Shown: positions 34,500 through 43,155, numbered from the stretch's first letter. The stretch is 64,000 nucleotides of DNA from an uncultured Oscillospiraceae bacterium (GCA_902492455.1 CABULH010000018.1:9290-73289), one strand, 5' to 3'. Notes: generated from the sequence alone by a model not told the origin. A program made the numbers and translations.

Positions 34500-35495
34500 A
34501 TGCGATTTGATGGATTCGAGGGAAATGAAGGGGTAAAGCAGGCCCTGTCCGCCTGTGTGGATGGCGGTCGGTTTCCCCATGCCCTGCTGCTGGAGGGACC
34601 AGAGGGAAGCGGCCGCCGGACTTTGGCGCAGCTGCTGGCCCGGGCGGCGGTCTGCACAGCTCCCGCTGGAGAACCAAAGCCCTGCGGCCATTGTGCAAGC
34701 TGCGTCAAGGCGGCGGGAGGCGGGCATCCGGATATTGCGCAAGCAGGCGGAGATGGTCAGGCCCGATCCTTTCATATTGAAGAGGTTCGACAGCTGCGGG
34801 ATACCGCCTATGTGCTGCCTAACGAAGCCCCCTATCGAGTGATGATTCTCGCCGGGGCGCATAACATGACCGAGCAGGCTCAGAACGCTCTGCTGAAGAT
34901 TTTGGAGGAGCCCCCCCGGCATGTGGTTTTTATTCTCACCTGTGAGAATCGGGCACAAATGCTGTCCACCATCCAGTCCCGGGTGATGTGTGTCACTCTT
35001 GGCGGGTTGGGGGAGGATGAAGCGGTATGGGTTCTTGCCCGCCGTTTCCCGGATAAGCCGGAAGAGGAGCTGCGGCGGGCGGCAGCCGTTTTCGGCGGTG
35101 TTGTGGGACAAGCCCTTCGGGGATTGGAGGACGGCACCCTGCGCAAGGTGATGGAACTGGCTCCGGCGGTGGCCGCTGCTGTGGCGGCGCCTGATGAACT
35201 GGAACTGATGAGGTTGACCGGTCGGCTGGAAAGGGATAAGGAGTTGGCGGACGGCGTACTGTCTGCCGTGACCCTGATCTTTCGGGATGCTTTGGTCTGC
35301 CGTTGCGGCGATGGAACCCGTATCTCCACCAGCCCGGAAGCCGCCGAGCGGTTGGCCGGATCTCTGACCCGGGCACAGCTGGTCGCGCTGTCCGGCGCAG
35401 TGGAGGAGCTGCAGCAAGCCCGGCTGCGCAACATGAATTATACCCTGTTTTTAACGCTGTTCTGCGCCCGGCTGCGGGCGGCGGCGGGAAAATAG
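34500..35495 (+). CDS. holB: DNA polymerase III delta-prime subunit
   Basis: 331 residues, clamp-loader AAA+ protein. GPEGSGRRTLA (near residue 33) is a P-loop with Arg for Lys, in keeping with the non-hydrolysing role of delta-prime. A zinc module CGHCASC near 62 is incomplete in view but lies with Cys52. NALLKILEEPPRHVVFIL near 129 and STIQSR near 154 carry the family sensor/arginine region. Lies between darA and ricT as in Firmicutes; yaaR is missing. Confidence 0.93.
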   Translation: MRFDGFEGNEGVKQALSACVDGGRFPHALLLEGPEGSGRRTLAQLLARAAVCTAPAGEPKPCGHCASCVKAAGGGHPDIAQAGGDGQARSFHIEEVRQLRDTAYVLPNEAPYRVMILAGAHNMTEQAQNALLKILEEPPRHVVFILTCENRAQMLSTIQSRVMCVTLGGLGEDEAVWVLARRFPDKPEEELRRAAAVFGGVVGQALRGLEDGTLRKVMELAPAVAAAVAAPDELELMRLTGRLERDKELADGVLSAVTLIFRDALVCRCGDGTRISTSPEAAERLAGSLTRAQLVALSGAVEELQQARLRNMNYTLFLTLFCARLRAAAGK

Positions 35496-35587
35496 ATTCC
35501 GGATATTTTGCTTACACATGCCCGGCTGCGGGCGGTGGGAATGGCTGAAGCCGGCTGGTTCCCATCGGAAAGGATAGGTATTCATAT

Positions 35588-36457
35588 ATGGCGAAAATCA
35601 TCGGCGTCCGGTTTAAAAATGCCGGAAAGGTATACTATTTCAGCCCAGGTGACCACGAGCTGCCCAAGGGCAGCCAGGTGGTGGTGGAAACCGCCAGAGG
35701 GGTGGAATGCGGCGAGGTGGTGATTTCCAACAAGGAAGTGGCGGATGAAACCATCATCAAACCCCTCAAACCCGTGCTGCGTCCGGCTACGCCGGAGGAT
35801 GTCCGCCGTTCCAAGGAGAACGCGGAAAAGGAAAGGAAAGCATTCAAGCTTTGTCAGGAGAAAATAGCCGCTCATAAGCTGGATATGAAGCTGGTGGACG
35901 TGGAATATACCTTTGACAATTCCAAGATCCTTTTCTATTTTACCGCCGACGGCAGGGTGGATTTTCGGGAACTGGTGAAGGATTTGGCCTCGGTGTTCCG
36001 CACCCGGATTGAGCTGCGGCAAATCGGCGTCCGTGATGAGGCGAAGATGCTGGGCGGCTTGGGAATCTGCGGACGCCCCTTTTGCTGTTCCCAGTTCCTG
36101 GGAGATTTCCAGCCTGTCTCCATAAAGATGGCCAAGGAGCAGGGGCTGTCCCTGAATCCTACCAAAATCTCCGGTTCCTGCGGCAGACTGATGTGCTGCC
36201 TGAAATATGAACAGGACACCTATGAGGATCTCCTGCGCACCACGCCAAAGGTAGGGGCTATCGTCACCAGCCGAGAGGGCAAAGGCACTGTGATGGAGGC
36301 CAATCTGCTCACCGGCGCCATCAAAATCCGGCTGGATAAAAGTCCCGATTCCCCGCCGGTGGTGATGAAGCGGGAGGATGTGAAGGTGATTCGGGATAAC
36401 CGAATTAAGGTGGGCAAAGAGGAACAGGCCCAATTGGAAGAACTGGAAAAATCCTGA
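35588..36457 (+). CDS. ricT: RicT/YaaT, PSP1-domain protein
   Basis: 289 residues. PSP1 domain with IIGVRFKNAGKVYYF at the start. Cysteine motifs GICGRPFCCSQFLGDF (near residue 158) and GSCGRLMCCLKYEQD (near 197) are those used by the B. subtilis RicA-RicF-RicT complex, which carries iron-sulfur clusters and helps RNase Y mature mRNAs. ricA and ricF are not seen here. A 92-bp gap follows holB; a separate promoter precedes the ferredoxin downstream. Confidence 0.93.
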   Translation: MAKIIGVRFKNAGKVYYFSPGDHELPKGSQVVVETARGVECGEVVISNKEVADETIIKPLKPVLRPATPEDVRRSKENAEKERKAFKLCQEKIAAHKLDMKLVDVEYTFDNSKILFYFTADGRVDFRELVKDLASVFRTRIELRQIGVRDEAKMLGGLGICGRPFCCSQFLGDFQPVSIKMAKEQGLSLNPTKISGSCGRLMCCLKYEQDTYEDLLRTTPKVGAIVTSREGKGTVMEANLLTGAIKIRLDKSPDSPPVVMKREDVKVIRDNRIKVGKEEQAQLEELEKS

Positions 36458-36508
36458 CCGAAAGAGAACGGTGAAAGCTGGAAATCCGCGATTTCTATCA
36501 TAAAAGTG

Positions 36509-36536
36509 TTGATTTTTGCTCCGGTTATGATATGAT
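36509..36536 (+). promoter_or_regulatory. Promoter of the ferredoxin gene
   Basis: TTGATT (36509-36514), 16 bp, TATGAT (36531-36536), about 30 bp before ATG 36568. Confidence 0.6.
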
Positions 36537-36567
36537 AAGGGAGAACATATGAAGGAGGTGCTTTTCC

Positions 36568-36738
36568 ATGGCATATAAGATCAGCGACGATTGCATCGCC
36601 TGCGGCGCCTGCGAGGCGGAATGCCCCGTTTCGGCGATCTCCGAAGGTGACGGCAAATACGAGATCAATCCCGATATTTGCACGGAGTGCGGCAGCTGCG
36701 CCGATGTCTGTCCGGTAGGTGCGCCCGCGGCGGAATAA
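36568..36738 (+). CDS. 2[4Fe-4S] clostridial-type ferredoxin
   Basis: 56-residue electron carrier, too short to have been listed as a long frame. Two cluster motifs CIACGACEAECP (Cys9-Cys19) and CTECGSCADVCP (Cys38-Cys48) are complete and give the pseudo-twofold clostridial fold. It may accept electrons from PFOR. AAGGAGG lies 10 nt before ATG 36568. It has its own promoter and terminator, and sits between ricT and the methyltransferase, an insertion into an otherwise familiar gene order. Confidence 0.96.
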   Translation: MAYKISDDCIACGACEAECPVSAISEGDGKYEINPDICTECGSCADVCPVGAPAAE

Positions 36739-36751
36739 TCAGGAACCATCC

Positions 36752-36818
36752 AAATTGCCGGTCGGTCATGGGTAAGCCCCGCGCTTATCGCAGGCCGTCC
36801 GGCAATTTGTGTTTATTG
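36752..36818 (+). terminator. Terminator after the ferredoxin gene
   Basis: AAATTGCCGG (36752-36761) and CCGGCAATTT (36799-36808) form a 10-bp stem around a long loop, followed by GTGTTTATT. The next gene begins within 30 bp, so read-through must feed it. Confidence 0.65.
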
Positions 36819-36832
36819 CGAGGATGATGCTT

Positions 36833-37552
36833 GTGCCGGAAGTACAAGAAGAAAAATGGGAGGCATTGGGAGAGGGCGTGGGGCTGTTTACCGATGCCGC
36901 TCACCGGTTCGGCGAGGATGCGCTGCTGCTGGCGGATTTCGCCCGGCCACGGCCGGGCGAACGCTGCTGCGATTTGGGGACGGGCGGCGGCATCATTCCC
37001 TTTCAGTGGCTGGCCCAGGGGGCGAACAATGTCATCGATGGGATTGACCTGGATCCGGAGGCAATTGCTCTCGCCCGCCGGTCCGCAGCCCTAACCGCGA
37101 GGGAGAGGCAGCTGGCTTTTCATCTGGCGGACTGGAGACAGTTGGACAGGGTGCTGCCCGCTGGCGAATATGGGTTGACGGTGTGCAATCCTCCCTATTT
37201 TCCGCCGGGCAGCGGCAAAGTCAGCCGGAAGGATGCGGCCGCCCGGGCGCGGCATGAACCATCTCCGGACACGCTATCCCGGCTGGCGGAAGCAGCGGCG
37301 CGGCTGCTGAAAAACGGCGGACGTTTCTGCCTCTGCCATCGGCCGGAACGGCTGTGCGACGTGTTGGCAGCGCTGCGTGCCGCGGGATTGGAACCGAAAT
37401 GTCTGCGGTTGGTTCAGCGTGGAGAAGACCGGCCGCCCTGGCTGCTGCTCTGCGAAGCCCATAAGGGTGGGCGGCCCGGATTGAAAATCATGCCGTCGCT
37501 GCTGCAACGGGAAAAGGCGAAGAAGGATATGGATAAGGAGGCGGCGCCGTGA
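36833..37552 (+). CDS. tRNA1(Val) adenine-N6 methyltransferase-like protein (YabB/TrmN6)
   Basis: About 239 residues, SAM-dependent Rossmann methyltransferase. SAM loop LGTGGGIIPF near residue 48, acidic GIDLDPEAIALAR near 72 and the N6-adenine catalytic NPPYFPPGSG near 122. Place between ricT and rsmI equals B. subtilis yabB. GTG 36833 has GAGG 9 nt upstream; ATG 36824 or 36827 in frame are possible but sit on the GAGG. Ends in GTGA overlap with rsmI. Confidence 0.88.
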   Translation: MPEVQEEKWEALGEGVGLFTDAAHRFGEDALLLADFARPRPGERCCDLGTGGGIIPFQWLAQGANNVIDGIDLDPEAIALARRSAALTARERQLAFHLADWRQLDRVLPAGEYGLTVCNPPYFPPGSGKVSRKDAAARARHEPSPDTLSRLAEAAARLLKNGGRFCLCHRPERLCDVLAALRAAGLEPKCLRLVQRGEDRPPWLLLCEAHKGGRPGLKIMPSLLQREKAKKDMDKEAAP

Positions 37553-38385
37553 GCGGTACGCTGACGCTGGTGGGAACCCCCATCGGCAATCTGTCGGATA
37601 TGTCCCCCCGGGCGGTAAAAGCGCTGCAGGAATGTGATTTTATTGCGGCGGAAGATACCCGGGTGACTATGAATCTGCTGAACCATTTCGGTGTTAGAAA
37701 ACCCTTGGTGAGTTATTATGAACACAATAAGCGGCAGCGGGGCGGAGAGATTCTGACCCGGCTTCAGGCGGGGGAATCCGCTGTTTTGGTCACCGATGCG
37801 GGAATGCCGGCGATTTCGGATCCGGGAGAAGATTTGGTGGCCCTTTGCCATGAAGCGGGGATTCCGGTAACGGTGGTTCCCGGCCCCAGCGCGGTGGTTA
37901 CCGCCCTGGCCCTTTCCGGCCTCCCTACCGGCCGTTTCACCTTTGAGGGGTTTCTCAGTGTCAACCGGCGCAGCCGGCGGGAGCATCTGGAATCCCTGCG
38001 GCAGGAGAGAAGGACCATGGTTTTCTACGAGGCTCCTCATAAGCTGCCCGCCACCTTGCGGGATATGGCGGAAACGCTGGGTGACCGGCGGGTGGCTCTG
38101 GTCCGGGAAATCACCAAAATTCATGAGGAGGTCATCCGTACCACCCTGAAGAAAGCGGCAGAGCGGTTCGCATCTGAAGCGCCCCGGGGAGAATTTGTGC
38201 TGGTGATAGAGGGGGCGGCTCCGGCTGAAGCGCCGGCGGTAACTTTGGAGGAGGCTGCGGCACTGGCGGCAGATTATGCGGCGGAGGGTCTGCCTGCTTC
38301 GGAAGCTGCCCGGCGGGCAGCGGCAGAGACCGGGTGCAAAAAGGGCGAAATTTATCGCCTGCTGACAGTTCAAAATTCCCGTTAA
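37549..38385 (+). CDS. rsmI: 16S rRNA (cytidine-1402-2'-O)-methyltransferase
   Basis: 278 residues, tetrapyrrole-methylase fold. GTPIGNLSDMSPRAVKAL near residue 8, AEDTRVT near 35, VTDAGMPAISDPG near 80 and PGPSAVVTALALSGLP near 110 are the RsmI set. Modifies C1402 at the ribosomal P site. GTG start overlaps the previous stop by 4 bp, with AAGGAGG just upstream. Confidence 0.96.
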   Translation: MSGTLTLVGTPIGNLSDMSPRAVKALQECDFIAAEDTRVTMNLLNHFGVRKPLVSYYEHNKRQRGGEILTRLQAGESAVLVTDAGMPAISDPGEDLVALCHEAGIPVTVVPGPSAVVTALALSGLPTGRFTFEGFLSVNRRSRREHLESLRQERRTMVFYEAPHKLPATLRDMAETLGDRRVALVREITKIHEEVIRTTLKKAAERFASEAPRGEFVLVIEGAAPAEAPAVTLEEAAALAADYAAEGLPASEAARRAAAETGCKKGEIYRLLTVQNSR

Positions 38386-38388
38386 CGG

Positions 38389-38417
38389 TTGCGCAGTGCC
38401 GGAGAGCGGGGTATAAT
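38389..38417 (+). promoter_or_regulatory. Promoter of the DUF4375 gene
   Basis: TTGCGC (38389-38394), 17 bp, TATAAT (38412-38417), about 90 bp before the start. Confidence 0.6.
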
Positions 38418-38504
38418 GAACGCAGCCTGTGAATTTCTGCAAGATATTTCTTTCGTTTAGCCGGGATTTGATGACATGGGATATTTATAAGGAGGGGACA
38501 ACGG

Positions 38505-39125
38505 ATGCAGGGATTGTTGTTGGCCGGTCTGTTTCAGGCAGGCGGTATGGGATATTATCTGTTGGTGTTGGTGTTCATGGCGCTGCTGGTGGCGCTGTAT
38601 ATCTGGGGAAGCAGCCGCAAGGACAAGGGAAGCCGGGGGGATGATCTCCAGGCGCGGTATAAGGAGATGGATCGGGAAAAGCTGGACGCCCTGCCGGATG
38701 AGGAGTTGGTGAACGCTGTGGCGGCCAATCTGATGGGCAAGCTGGATTCCCGAAAACCGGATGCCTATCGAACCATCCCTCTGCTGTCTCATGGCCGCTG
38801 TCTGGTTTACAGCATCTGGCTGATCTGTCATGAACTGGACGAAGCGGGCTTTGAGGAGCTGTTCGCCAGTCCATCCGCGGATTTTATCGAGTTGGCGGCA
38901 GACGGGATGCAGGAGCTGGGTGCGCTGCGCTGCGCCACAGCTTTGCGGGGGGCTATGGACAACAATGCCGATGAAGCGGCGCTGGCGGATCTTCATGCCG
39001 ATTTCCTGGAGGCAGCAGTGGATGAGAATCCGCTGAGCCTGTGCGTCGGGTATATTCGGGATAATCTGGATCAGTTCGTGGATTCGGATAAAGAAAGTGA
39101 GACATATTCCACCCTGGATTTGTGA
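38505..39125 (+). CDS. Membrane-anchored DMP19/DUF4375-like protein
   Basis: 206 residues: one N-terminal helix (YYLLVLVFMALLVALYIWG near residue 17), a basic/acidic stretch, then a helical domain resembling DUF4375: CHELDEAGFEELFASPSA near 105 and GMQELGALRCATAL near 132 match the E..GF..FF / aL..IGA pattern. No enzymatic motif. Function unknown. ATG 38505 with AAGGAGGGG; own promoter, 106 bp before the acetyltransferase gene. Confidence 0.72.
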   Translation: MQGLLLAGLFQAGGMGYYLLVLVFMALLVALYIWGSSRKDKGSRGDDLQARYKEMDREKLDALPDEELVNAVAANLMGKLDSRKPDAYRTIPLLSHGRCLVYSIWLICHELDEAGFEELFASPSADFIELAADGMQELGALRCATALRGAMDNNADEAALADLHADFLEAAVDENPLSLCVGYIRDNLDQFVDSDKESETYSTLDL

Positions 39126-39231
39126 AATAGGGCGTACATGATCGCATTCTGGAACAGACCGAAGACGCGGGAGTGAGTGTTGCGGGAAAACTCCATTAGC
39201 CGGTTATATCTGGTAAGGAAGGGGCGGGATC

Positions 39232-39732
39232 GTGCTGCAGCTGCACATTCCAAAATTTGCGGAGTTGAATTATCGGCAAGTCTTGTTGTCCCAGCCGGAT
39301 ACCATGGCCTATAACCGGGGATATCGGCTGCCTTTTTCTGAATATCATCCGGATTCCGGGTGCATCGATTTTCCCCGGAGGCAATGGCAAGGCTGGTATG
39401 ATGTATGGATAGGCAGGGAACCGGAGCGCTTCTACGCGTATCTGCAGGAAGGGGACAGATTTGTCGGTGAAGTCAATCTATATGCCGATACAGCTGGTCC
39501 GGAGCAGGGCTGCTACCAAATGGGGATTGTGTTGGAAGCTGCTTTGCGCGGACGGGGATTTGGTGCAGCAGGGTTGGAATTGCTGATCGCCAAAGCCCGA
39601 CAACTAGGTGGCAGGAAGCTGCGGAATGCCTTTGAAGAATCCAGAGAAGCCGCGATGCGGCTGCATCTGTCGGCTGGGTTCCGGAAGAGCGGGATGGACG
39701 GGGGCTGCTGTCTGCTGGAACGAATATTGTAA
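39232..39732 (+). CDS. GNAT-family acetyltransferase
   Basis: 166 residues, single GNAT domain of the RimJ/RimL kind. FVGEVNLYAD near residue 79 is strand 4, QMGIVLEAALRGRGFGAAGL near 96 carries the acetyl-CoA loop (RGRGFGA), and HLSAGFRKSG near 144 is the conserved end. Substrate unknown. GTG 39232 after AAGGAAGGGG. Ends at a bidirectional terminator facing the hexosamine operon. Confidence 0.85.
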   Translation: MLQLHIPKFAELNYRQVLLSQPDTMAYNRGYRLPFSEYHPDSGCIDFPRRQWQGWYDVWIGREPERFYAYLQEGDRFVGEVNLYADTAGPEQGCYQMGIVLEAALRGRGFGAAGLELLIAKARQLGGRKLRNAFEESREAAMRLHLSAGFRKSGMDGGCCLLERIL

Positions 39733-39737
39733 GATAA

Positions 39738-39775
39738 AATCCGCCGTCGGGAAGCAGGTTTCCCGGCGGCGGATT
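39738..39775. terminator. Bidirectional terminator
   Basis: AATCCGCCGTCGGGAA and its partner ending CGGCGGATT form a long stem between two convergent genes, with GTTGTGTTG on the plus side and TTATCTTAC on the minus side. Confidence 0.75.
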
Positions 39776-39791
39776 GTTGTGTTGATGTGGA

Positions 39792-40904
39792 TTATTTTTT
39801 TAAACAGTGGTTCACAATGGCGGCCATGTCGTCCATCTTTTTCTCCATATCCGCCACCAGCTTGAACTGGGTGCGGCAGCGGTCCAGATTATGACCCGGA
39901 CGGTGGATTTTGAAATAGGTGTCTCCGGCAATGTGGTCGGCCAGGAAGCGCATACCGCATTCCAGAGTCATCATCTTGGCGGAGAAGGGCAGCAGCCGGA
40001 TCTCCTCCGGAGTCAGCATATCCCCGCACTCTTCCAGAAATCCCCTGGTGTATTGCTCAAACAGTCCCAGATCACAATAAACTTTGGAGAGATCCCGTTC
40101 ATCCTCGGCGGCAGGATTAGAGCCGAAACGGATGCTGTCGCCGAAATCGTAGAGAGAGAGACCAGGCATCACGGTATCCAGGTCGATAACGCATACCGGC
40201 CGGCTGGTGACGTCGTCCAGCATAACGTTGTTCAGCTTGGTATCGTTGTGAGTCACCCGCAGGGGAAGTTCTCCTGCCGCCAGCTTGTCCACCAGGATGC
40301 CCATATCGTCCTTCCGAGCCCGGACAAAAGCGATTTCCTCCGCCACAGCCGCCGCACGGCCGGAAACGTTTTCCGCCACAGCCGCCTCAAAATCCCGGTA
40401 ACGGGAGGCGGTGTTGTGAAAGTTGGGAATGGTTTCATGAAGGGTGGCGGAGGGATAATCCGCCAGCAGTTTCTGGAATCGGCCGAAGGCACAGCCCGCA
40501 TAATAAAAGTGTTCCGGCTTGGCCGCGGTCTGATAAGTAATCGCATTTTCAATGAAATTGAAGGCCCGCCAATACCGGCCGTCGGGAGCGGTGTAATAGG
40601 GCTCTCCCGCTTTGGTGGGAATCAAGGTGAGGCATTCCCGGTCGGGATTGCCTCCGGCAGCGATCACCACCCGGCGCAGATACGCGGTGACCTTAACCAT
40701 ATTTTCCATCAGAGCGGGGACATCCTTGAAGACGTTATTGTTCACCCGCTGCAAAATGTAGCGGCGCTGGGGCTCTCCCGCCCGTTCGCAGCAGACGCAG
40801 TAGGTATCGTTGATATGGCCGCAGCCATAGGGCTTGGCATCCACCGGTTCGCCTTCAAAGGAGAAAAGGCGTGCGGTTTCCAGCGCCAGATTCTCGACAG
40901 TCAT
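39792..40904 (-). CDS. N-acetylhexosamine 1-kinase-like APH-family kinase
   Basis: 370 residues, aminoglycoside-phosphotransferase fold. GCGHINDTYCV near residue 27 and RYILQRVNNNVF near 47 resemble NahK (LnpB); the catalytic loop THNDTKLNNVMLD near 218 and metal site CVIDLDTVMPG near 237, then YDFGDSIRFGS, match it closely. NahK phosphorylates GlcNAc and GalNAc at C1. The nucleotidyltransferase directly upstream and divergent galE give the same set as the bifidobacterial lnpBCD genes; no lacto-N-biose phosphorylase (lnpA) is in view. Homoserine-kinase-like alternatives are less likely. Confidence 0.82.
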   Translation of the reverse strand: MTVENLALETARLFSFEGEPVDAKPYGCGHINDTYCVCCERAGEPQRRYILQRVNNNVFKDVPALMENMVKVTAYLRRVVIAAGGNPDRECLTLIPTKAGEPYYTAPDGRYWRAFNFIENAITYQTAAKPEHFYYAGCAFGRFQKLLADYPSATLHETIPNFHNTASRYRDFEAAVAENVSGRAAAVAEEIAFVRARKDDMGILVDKLAAGELPLRVTHNDTKLNNVMLDDVTSRPVCVIDLDTVMPGLSLYDFGDSIRFGSNPAAEDERDLSKVYCDLGLFEQYTRGFLEECGDMLTPEEIRLLPFSAKMMTLECGMRFLADHIAGDTYFKIHRPGHNLDRCRTQFKLVADMEKKMDDMAAIVNHCLKK

Positions 40905-40951
40905 TCAGATATCCGTCCTTTCCGGGGCAAAGGCCCCTGGCAGAAGAGGCA

Positions 40952-41878
40952 TTACTTCCAAAGCTTTTCAGGATAGACCCCGGAGGCTGCCATCCCGCGG
41001 ATGGCATTGGTGACCATGGCCCGATCCTCCGCATAGGTCATGCCGTACCATTTATCGGCGGTGCGCAGCACCTGCACATCCGCCTCTCCCGCCGCGACCA
41101 TAGCATTAACTGCGGCCGGCAGATAGAATTCGGATTTCAAGGGATTGGGACCCAGCTCATCCAAAAAAGCACGGAATTTGTCTTCAAAATGTTCCAGTGA
41201 ACCGGCAGGGAAAGCCCAGCAGTTCATGGAGACAATGGTGTCTGCGGACAGGGGCGTCCAGGTATCGCCGCCGTCTTCCGTGAAAGCAGGGGCGCCGCCC
41301 CGCAGTTCGATGCGGGTGCGTTCCACCAAATCGGTGAGATACCCCGCCGCGTCGGCGGCGCATACACCGCGGGAGACGTAGCCGTTTTCCGTCAGGGTGT
41401 TGGAGAGAATATATCCCGCCATGGCGATGTGCAGCTTGTCGCCGGATTGAGGCGCGGTGAGAAATTGATATAATATCTTGTAGCATTCCGGCCCATAATA
41501 ATCGTCGGCATTGATCACCATAAAGGGCCCTTTTACCTTATCCCGGCAGCAGAGCACCGCGTGGCCGGTTCCCCAGGGCTTTACCCGGCCTTCGGGCACC
41601 GTGTATCCGGTGGGCAGGGCGTCCAATTCCTGATAGACATATTCCACAGGGATCTGGGCGGCAATACGGTTGCCGATGTGTTCCCGGAAGGTTTCCTCGA
41701 TCTCCTTTTTGATGACGAACACCACCCGGCTGAAGCCGGCGGCCTTGGCGTCAAAGATGGAGTAGTCGATGATCATCTCACCGGACGGTCCCACAGGCGT
41801 GATTTGTTTGAGTCCGCCGAAGCGGCTGCCCATGCCGGCGGCCATAATAACCAAGGCGGGAGCATGTAAATTGTCCAT
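40952..41878 (-). CDS. Sugar-1-phosphate nucleotidyltransferase (LnpC-like)
   Basis: 308 residues, NTP-transferase fold. AAGMGSRFGGLKQITPVGPS (near residue 11) is the nucleotide loop, GTGHAVLCCRDKVKGPFMV near 103 and INADDYYG near 124 hold the metal and uridine contacts. By position next to the kinase it likely makes UDP-GlcNAc/UDP-GalNAc or UDP-glucose/galactose from hexose 1-phosphates. ATG 41878 (MDNLHAPALVIMAAG) has GAAAGGA upstream; the longer frame to 42019 runs into the divergent promoter region. Operon with the kinase, 47 bp apart. Confidence 0.85.
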   Translation of the reverse strand: MDNLHAPALVIMAAGMGSRFGGLKQITPVGPSGEMIIDYSIFDAKAAGFSRVVFVIKKEIEETFREHIGNRIAAQIPVEYVYQELDALPTGYTVPEGRVKPWGTGHAVLCCRDKVKGPFMVINADDYYGPECYKILYQFLTAPQSGDKLHIAMAGYILSNTLTENGYVSRGVCAADAAGYLTDLVERTRIELRGGAPAFTEDGGDTWTPLSADTIVSMNCWAFPAGSLEHFEDKFRAFLDELGPNPLKSEFYLPAAVNAMVAAGEADVQVLRTADKWYGMTYAEDRAMVTNAIRGMAASGVYPEKLWK

Positions 41879-42013
41879 TCTCTGATCATATCCTTTCCGA
41901 ATCGTTTGCAGGAAGGATTCCTTTGCAAGGATAGTGTACGCTATTTTGTCCGGGCAATCCATGCATTTTTCGGCGGAAGATTTAAAATAACGGGCAAATG
42001 CAACCCGCGTCCA

Positions 42014-42041
42014 TTGCAAAAGGCGGGATTTTCAATATAAT
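42014..42041 (+). promoter_or_regulatory. Promoter of galE
   Basis: TTGCAA (42014-42019), 16 bp, TATAAT (42036-42041). A hairpin GGCGGCG-aaaaa-CGCCGCC (42052-42070) lies in the leader. The 260-bp divergent gap 41879-42138 must also hold the promoter of the kinase operon; no clear -35/-10 pair is seen for it. Confidence 0.6.
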
Positions 42042-42138
42042 AAAGACCAGAGGCGGCGAAAAACGCCGCCCGATTGGAAAGCAAGGCGTTTTGAACATCC
42101 GTTGAAACATCCTGTCCAAAATAAAGGAGGAAGCACAC

Positions 42139-43155
42139 ATGTCCATTCTTATTACCGGCGGCTGCGGGTATATCGGCAGCCACACCTGTATTGAGCTGCT
42201 GAAGGCCGGCCGCGATATTGTGGTGATCGACAATTATTACAACGCCAAACCAGAGGCTTTGCGCCGGGTCAAGGAATTGGCCGGGAGGGATTTTCCCTTT
42301 TACGAATGTGACATCCGGGACGAAGAAGGGCTGCGGAAGGTGTTCGCGGCGCACAAAATCGACGCCGTGATTCATTTCGCCGGGCTTAAGGCGGTAGGCG
42401 AATCGGTAAGCAAGCCTTTGGAGTATTATGACAACAATGTCGGCGGCACCGTCACCCTTTGCCGGGTGATGGCTGAGGCAGGCTGCAAACGGATTGTATT
42501 CAGTTCCTCTGCCACGGTATACGGTATGAACAACCCATCACCGCTGCAGGAGGATATGCCCACCGGCGCTGTCACCAATCCCTACGGCCGCACCAAATAC
42601 GTGATTGAGGAGATTCTCAAGGACGTGTGTGTATCTGACCCGGCGTGGACGGCGGTGCTGCTGCGGTATTTCAATCCCATCGGCGCCCATGAGAGCGGGC
42701 GGATCGGGGAGGACCCCAACGGCATTCCCAACAACCTGATGCCCTACATCTCCCAGGTAGCCATCGGCAAGCTGCCAAAACTCTCTGTCTTCGGGGATGA
42801 CTACGATACCCACGACGGCACCGGCGTGCGGGATTACATCCATGTGGTGGATCTGGCCGACGGGCATGTCAAGGCGGTGGAGTATGCCATGGAGCATACC
42901 GGGGCCGAGGTATTCAATCTGGGAACCGGCAAGGGTTACAGTGTGCTGGATCTGGTGAAGGCTTTTGAAAGTGCCAACGGCGTCAAGGTCCCCTATACCA
43001 TCGCCCCACGCCGTCCCGGAGATATCGCCACCTGCTATTCCGATCCCTCCAAAGCTGAGCAGGTGCTGGGCTGGAGAGCGCAGAAGGATATAGAGGATAT
43101 GTGCCGGGATTCCTGGCGCTGGCAGTCCCAGAACCCCAAAGGATATGACGAATAA
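42139..43155 (+). CDS. galE: UDP-glucose 4-epimerase
   Basis: 338 residues, extended SDR. NAD loop TGGCGYIGSHTC near residue 6, DIRDEEG near 57, catalytic Ser in FSSSATVYG near 122 and YGRTKY (Tyr/Lys) near 148. Interconverts UDP-Glc/UDP-Gal and often UDP-GlcNAc/UDP-GalNAc. Divergent from the kinase/nucleotidyltransferase pair, which suggests hexosamine or galactose salvage. AAGGAGGAAG precedes the ATG. Confidence 0.96.
   Translation: MSILITGGCGYIGSHTCIELLKAGRDIVVIDNYYNAKPEALRRVKELAGRDFPFYECDIRDEEGLRKVFAAHKIDAVIHFAGLKAVGESVSKPLEYYDNNVGGTVTLCRVMAEAGCKRIVFSSSATVYGMNNPSPLQEDMPTGAVTNPYGRTKYVIEEILKDVCVSDPAWTAVLLRYFNPIGAHESGRIGEDPNGIPNNLMPYISQVAIGKLPKLSVFGDDYDTHDGTGVRDYIHVVDLADGHVKAVEYAMEHTGAEVFNLGTGKGYSVLDLVKAFESANGVKVPYTIAPRRPGDIATCYSDPSKAEQVLGWRAQKDIEDMCRDSWRWQSQNPKGYDE

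Noticed and set aside
33402..35417. A 671-codon minus-strand frame over yaaO-like, darA and holB genes
   Set aside because: It spans three real genes and their promoter in the other direction; no start signal or domain.
34500..35495. holB as a broken clamp-loader gene because its P-loop has Arg for Lys
   Set aside because: Delta-prime does not hydrolyse ATP in many bacteria and its P-loop varies; the frame and other motifs are intact.
35466..35536. Direct repeat GCCCGGCTGCGGGCGG at the holB end and in the holB-ricT gap
   Set aside because: Two short GC-rich copies in a GC-rich genome; no gene or mobile element boundary, so slippage or chance suffices.
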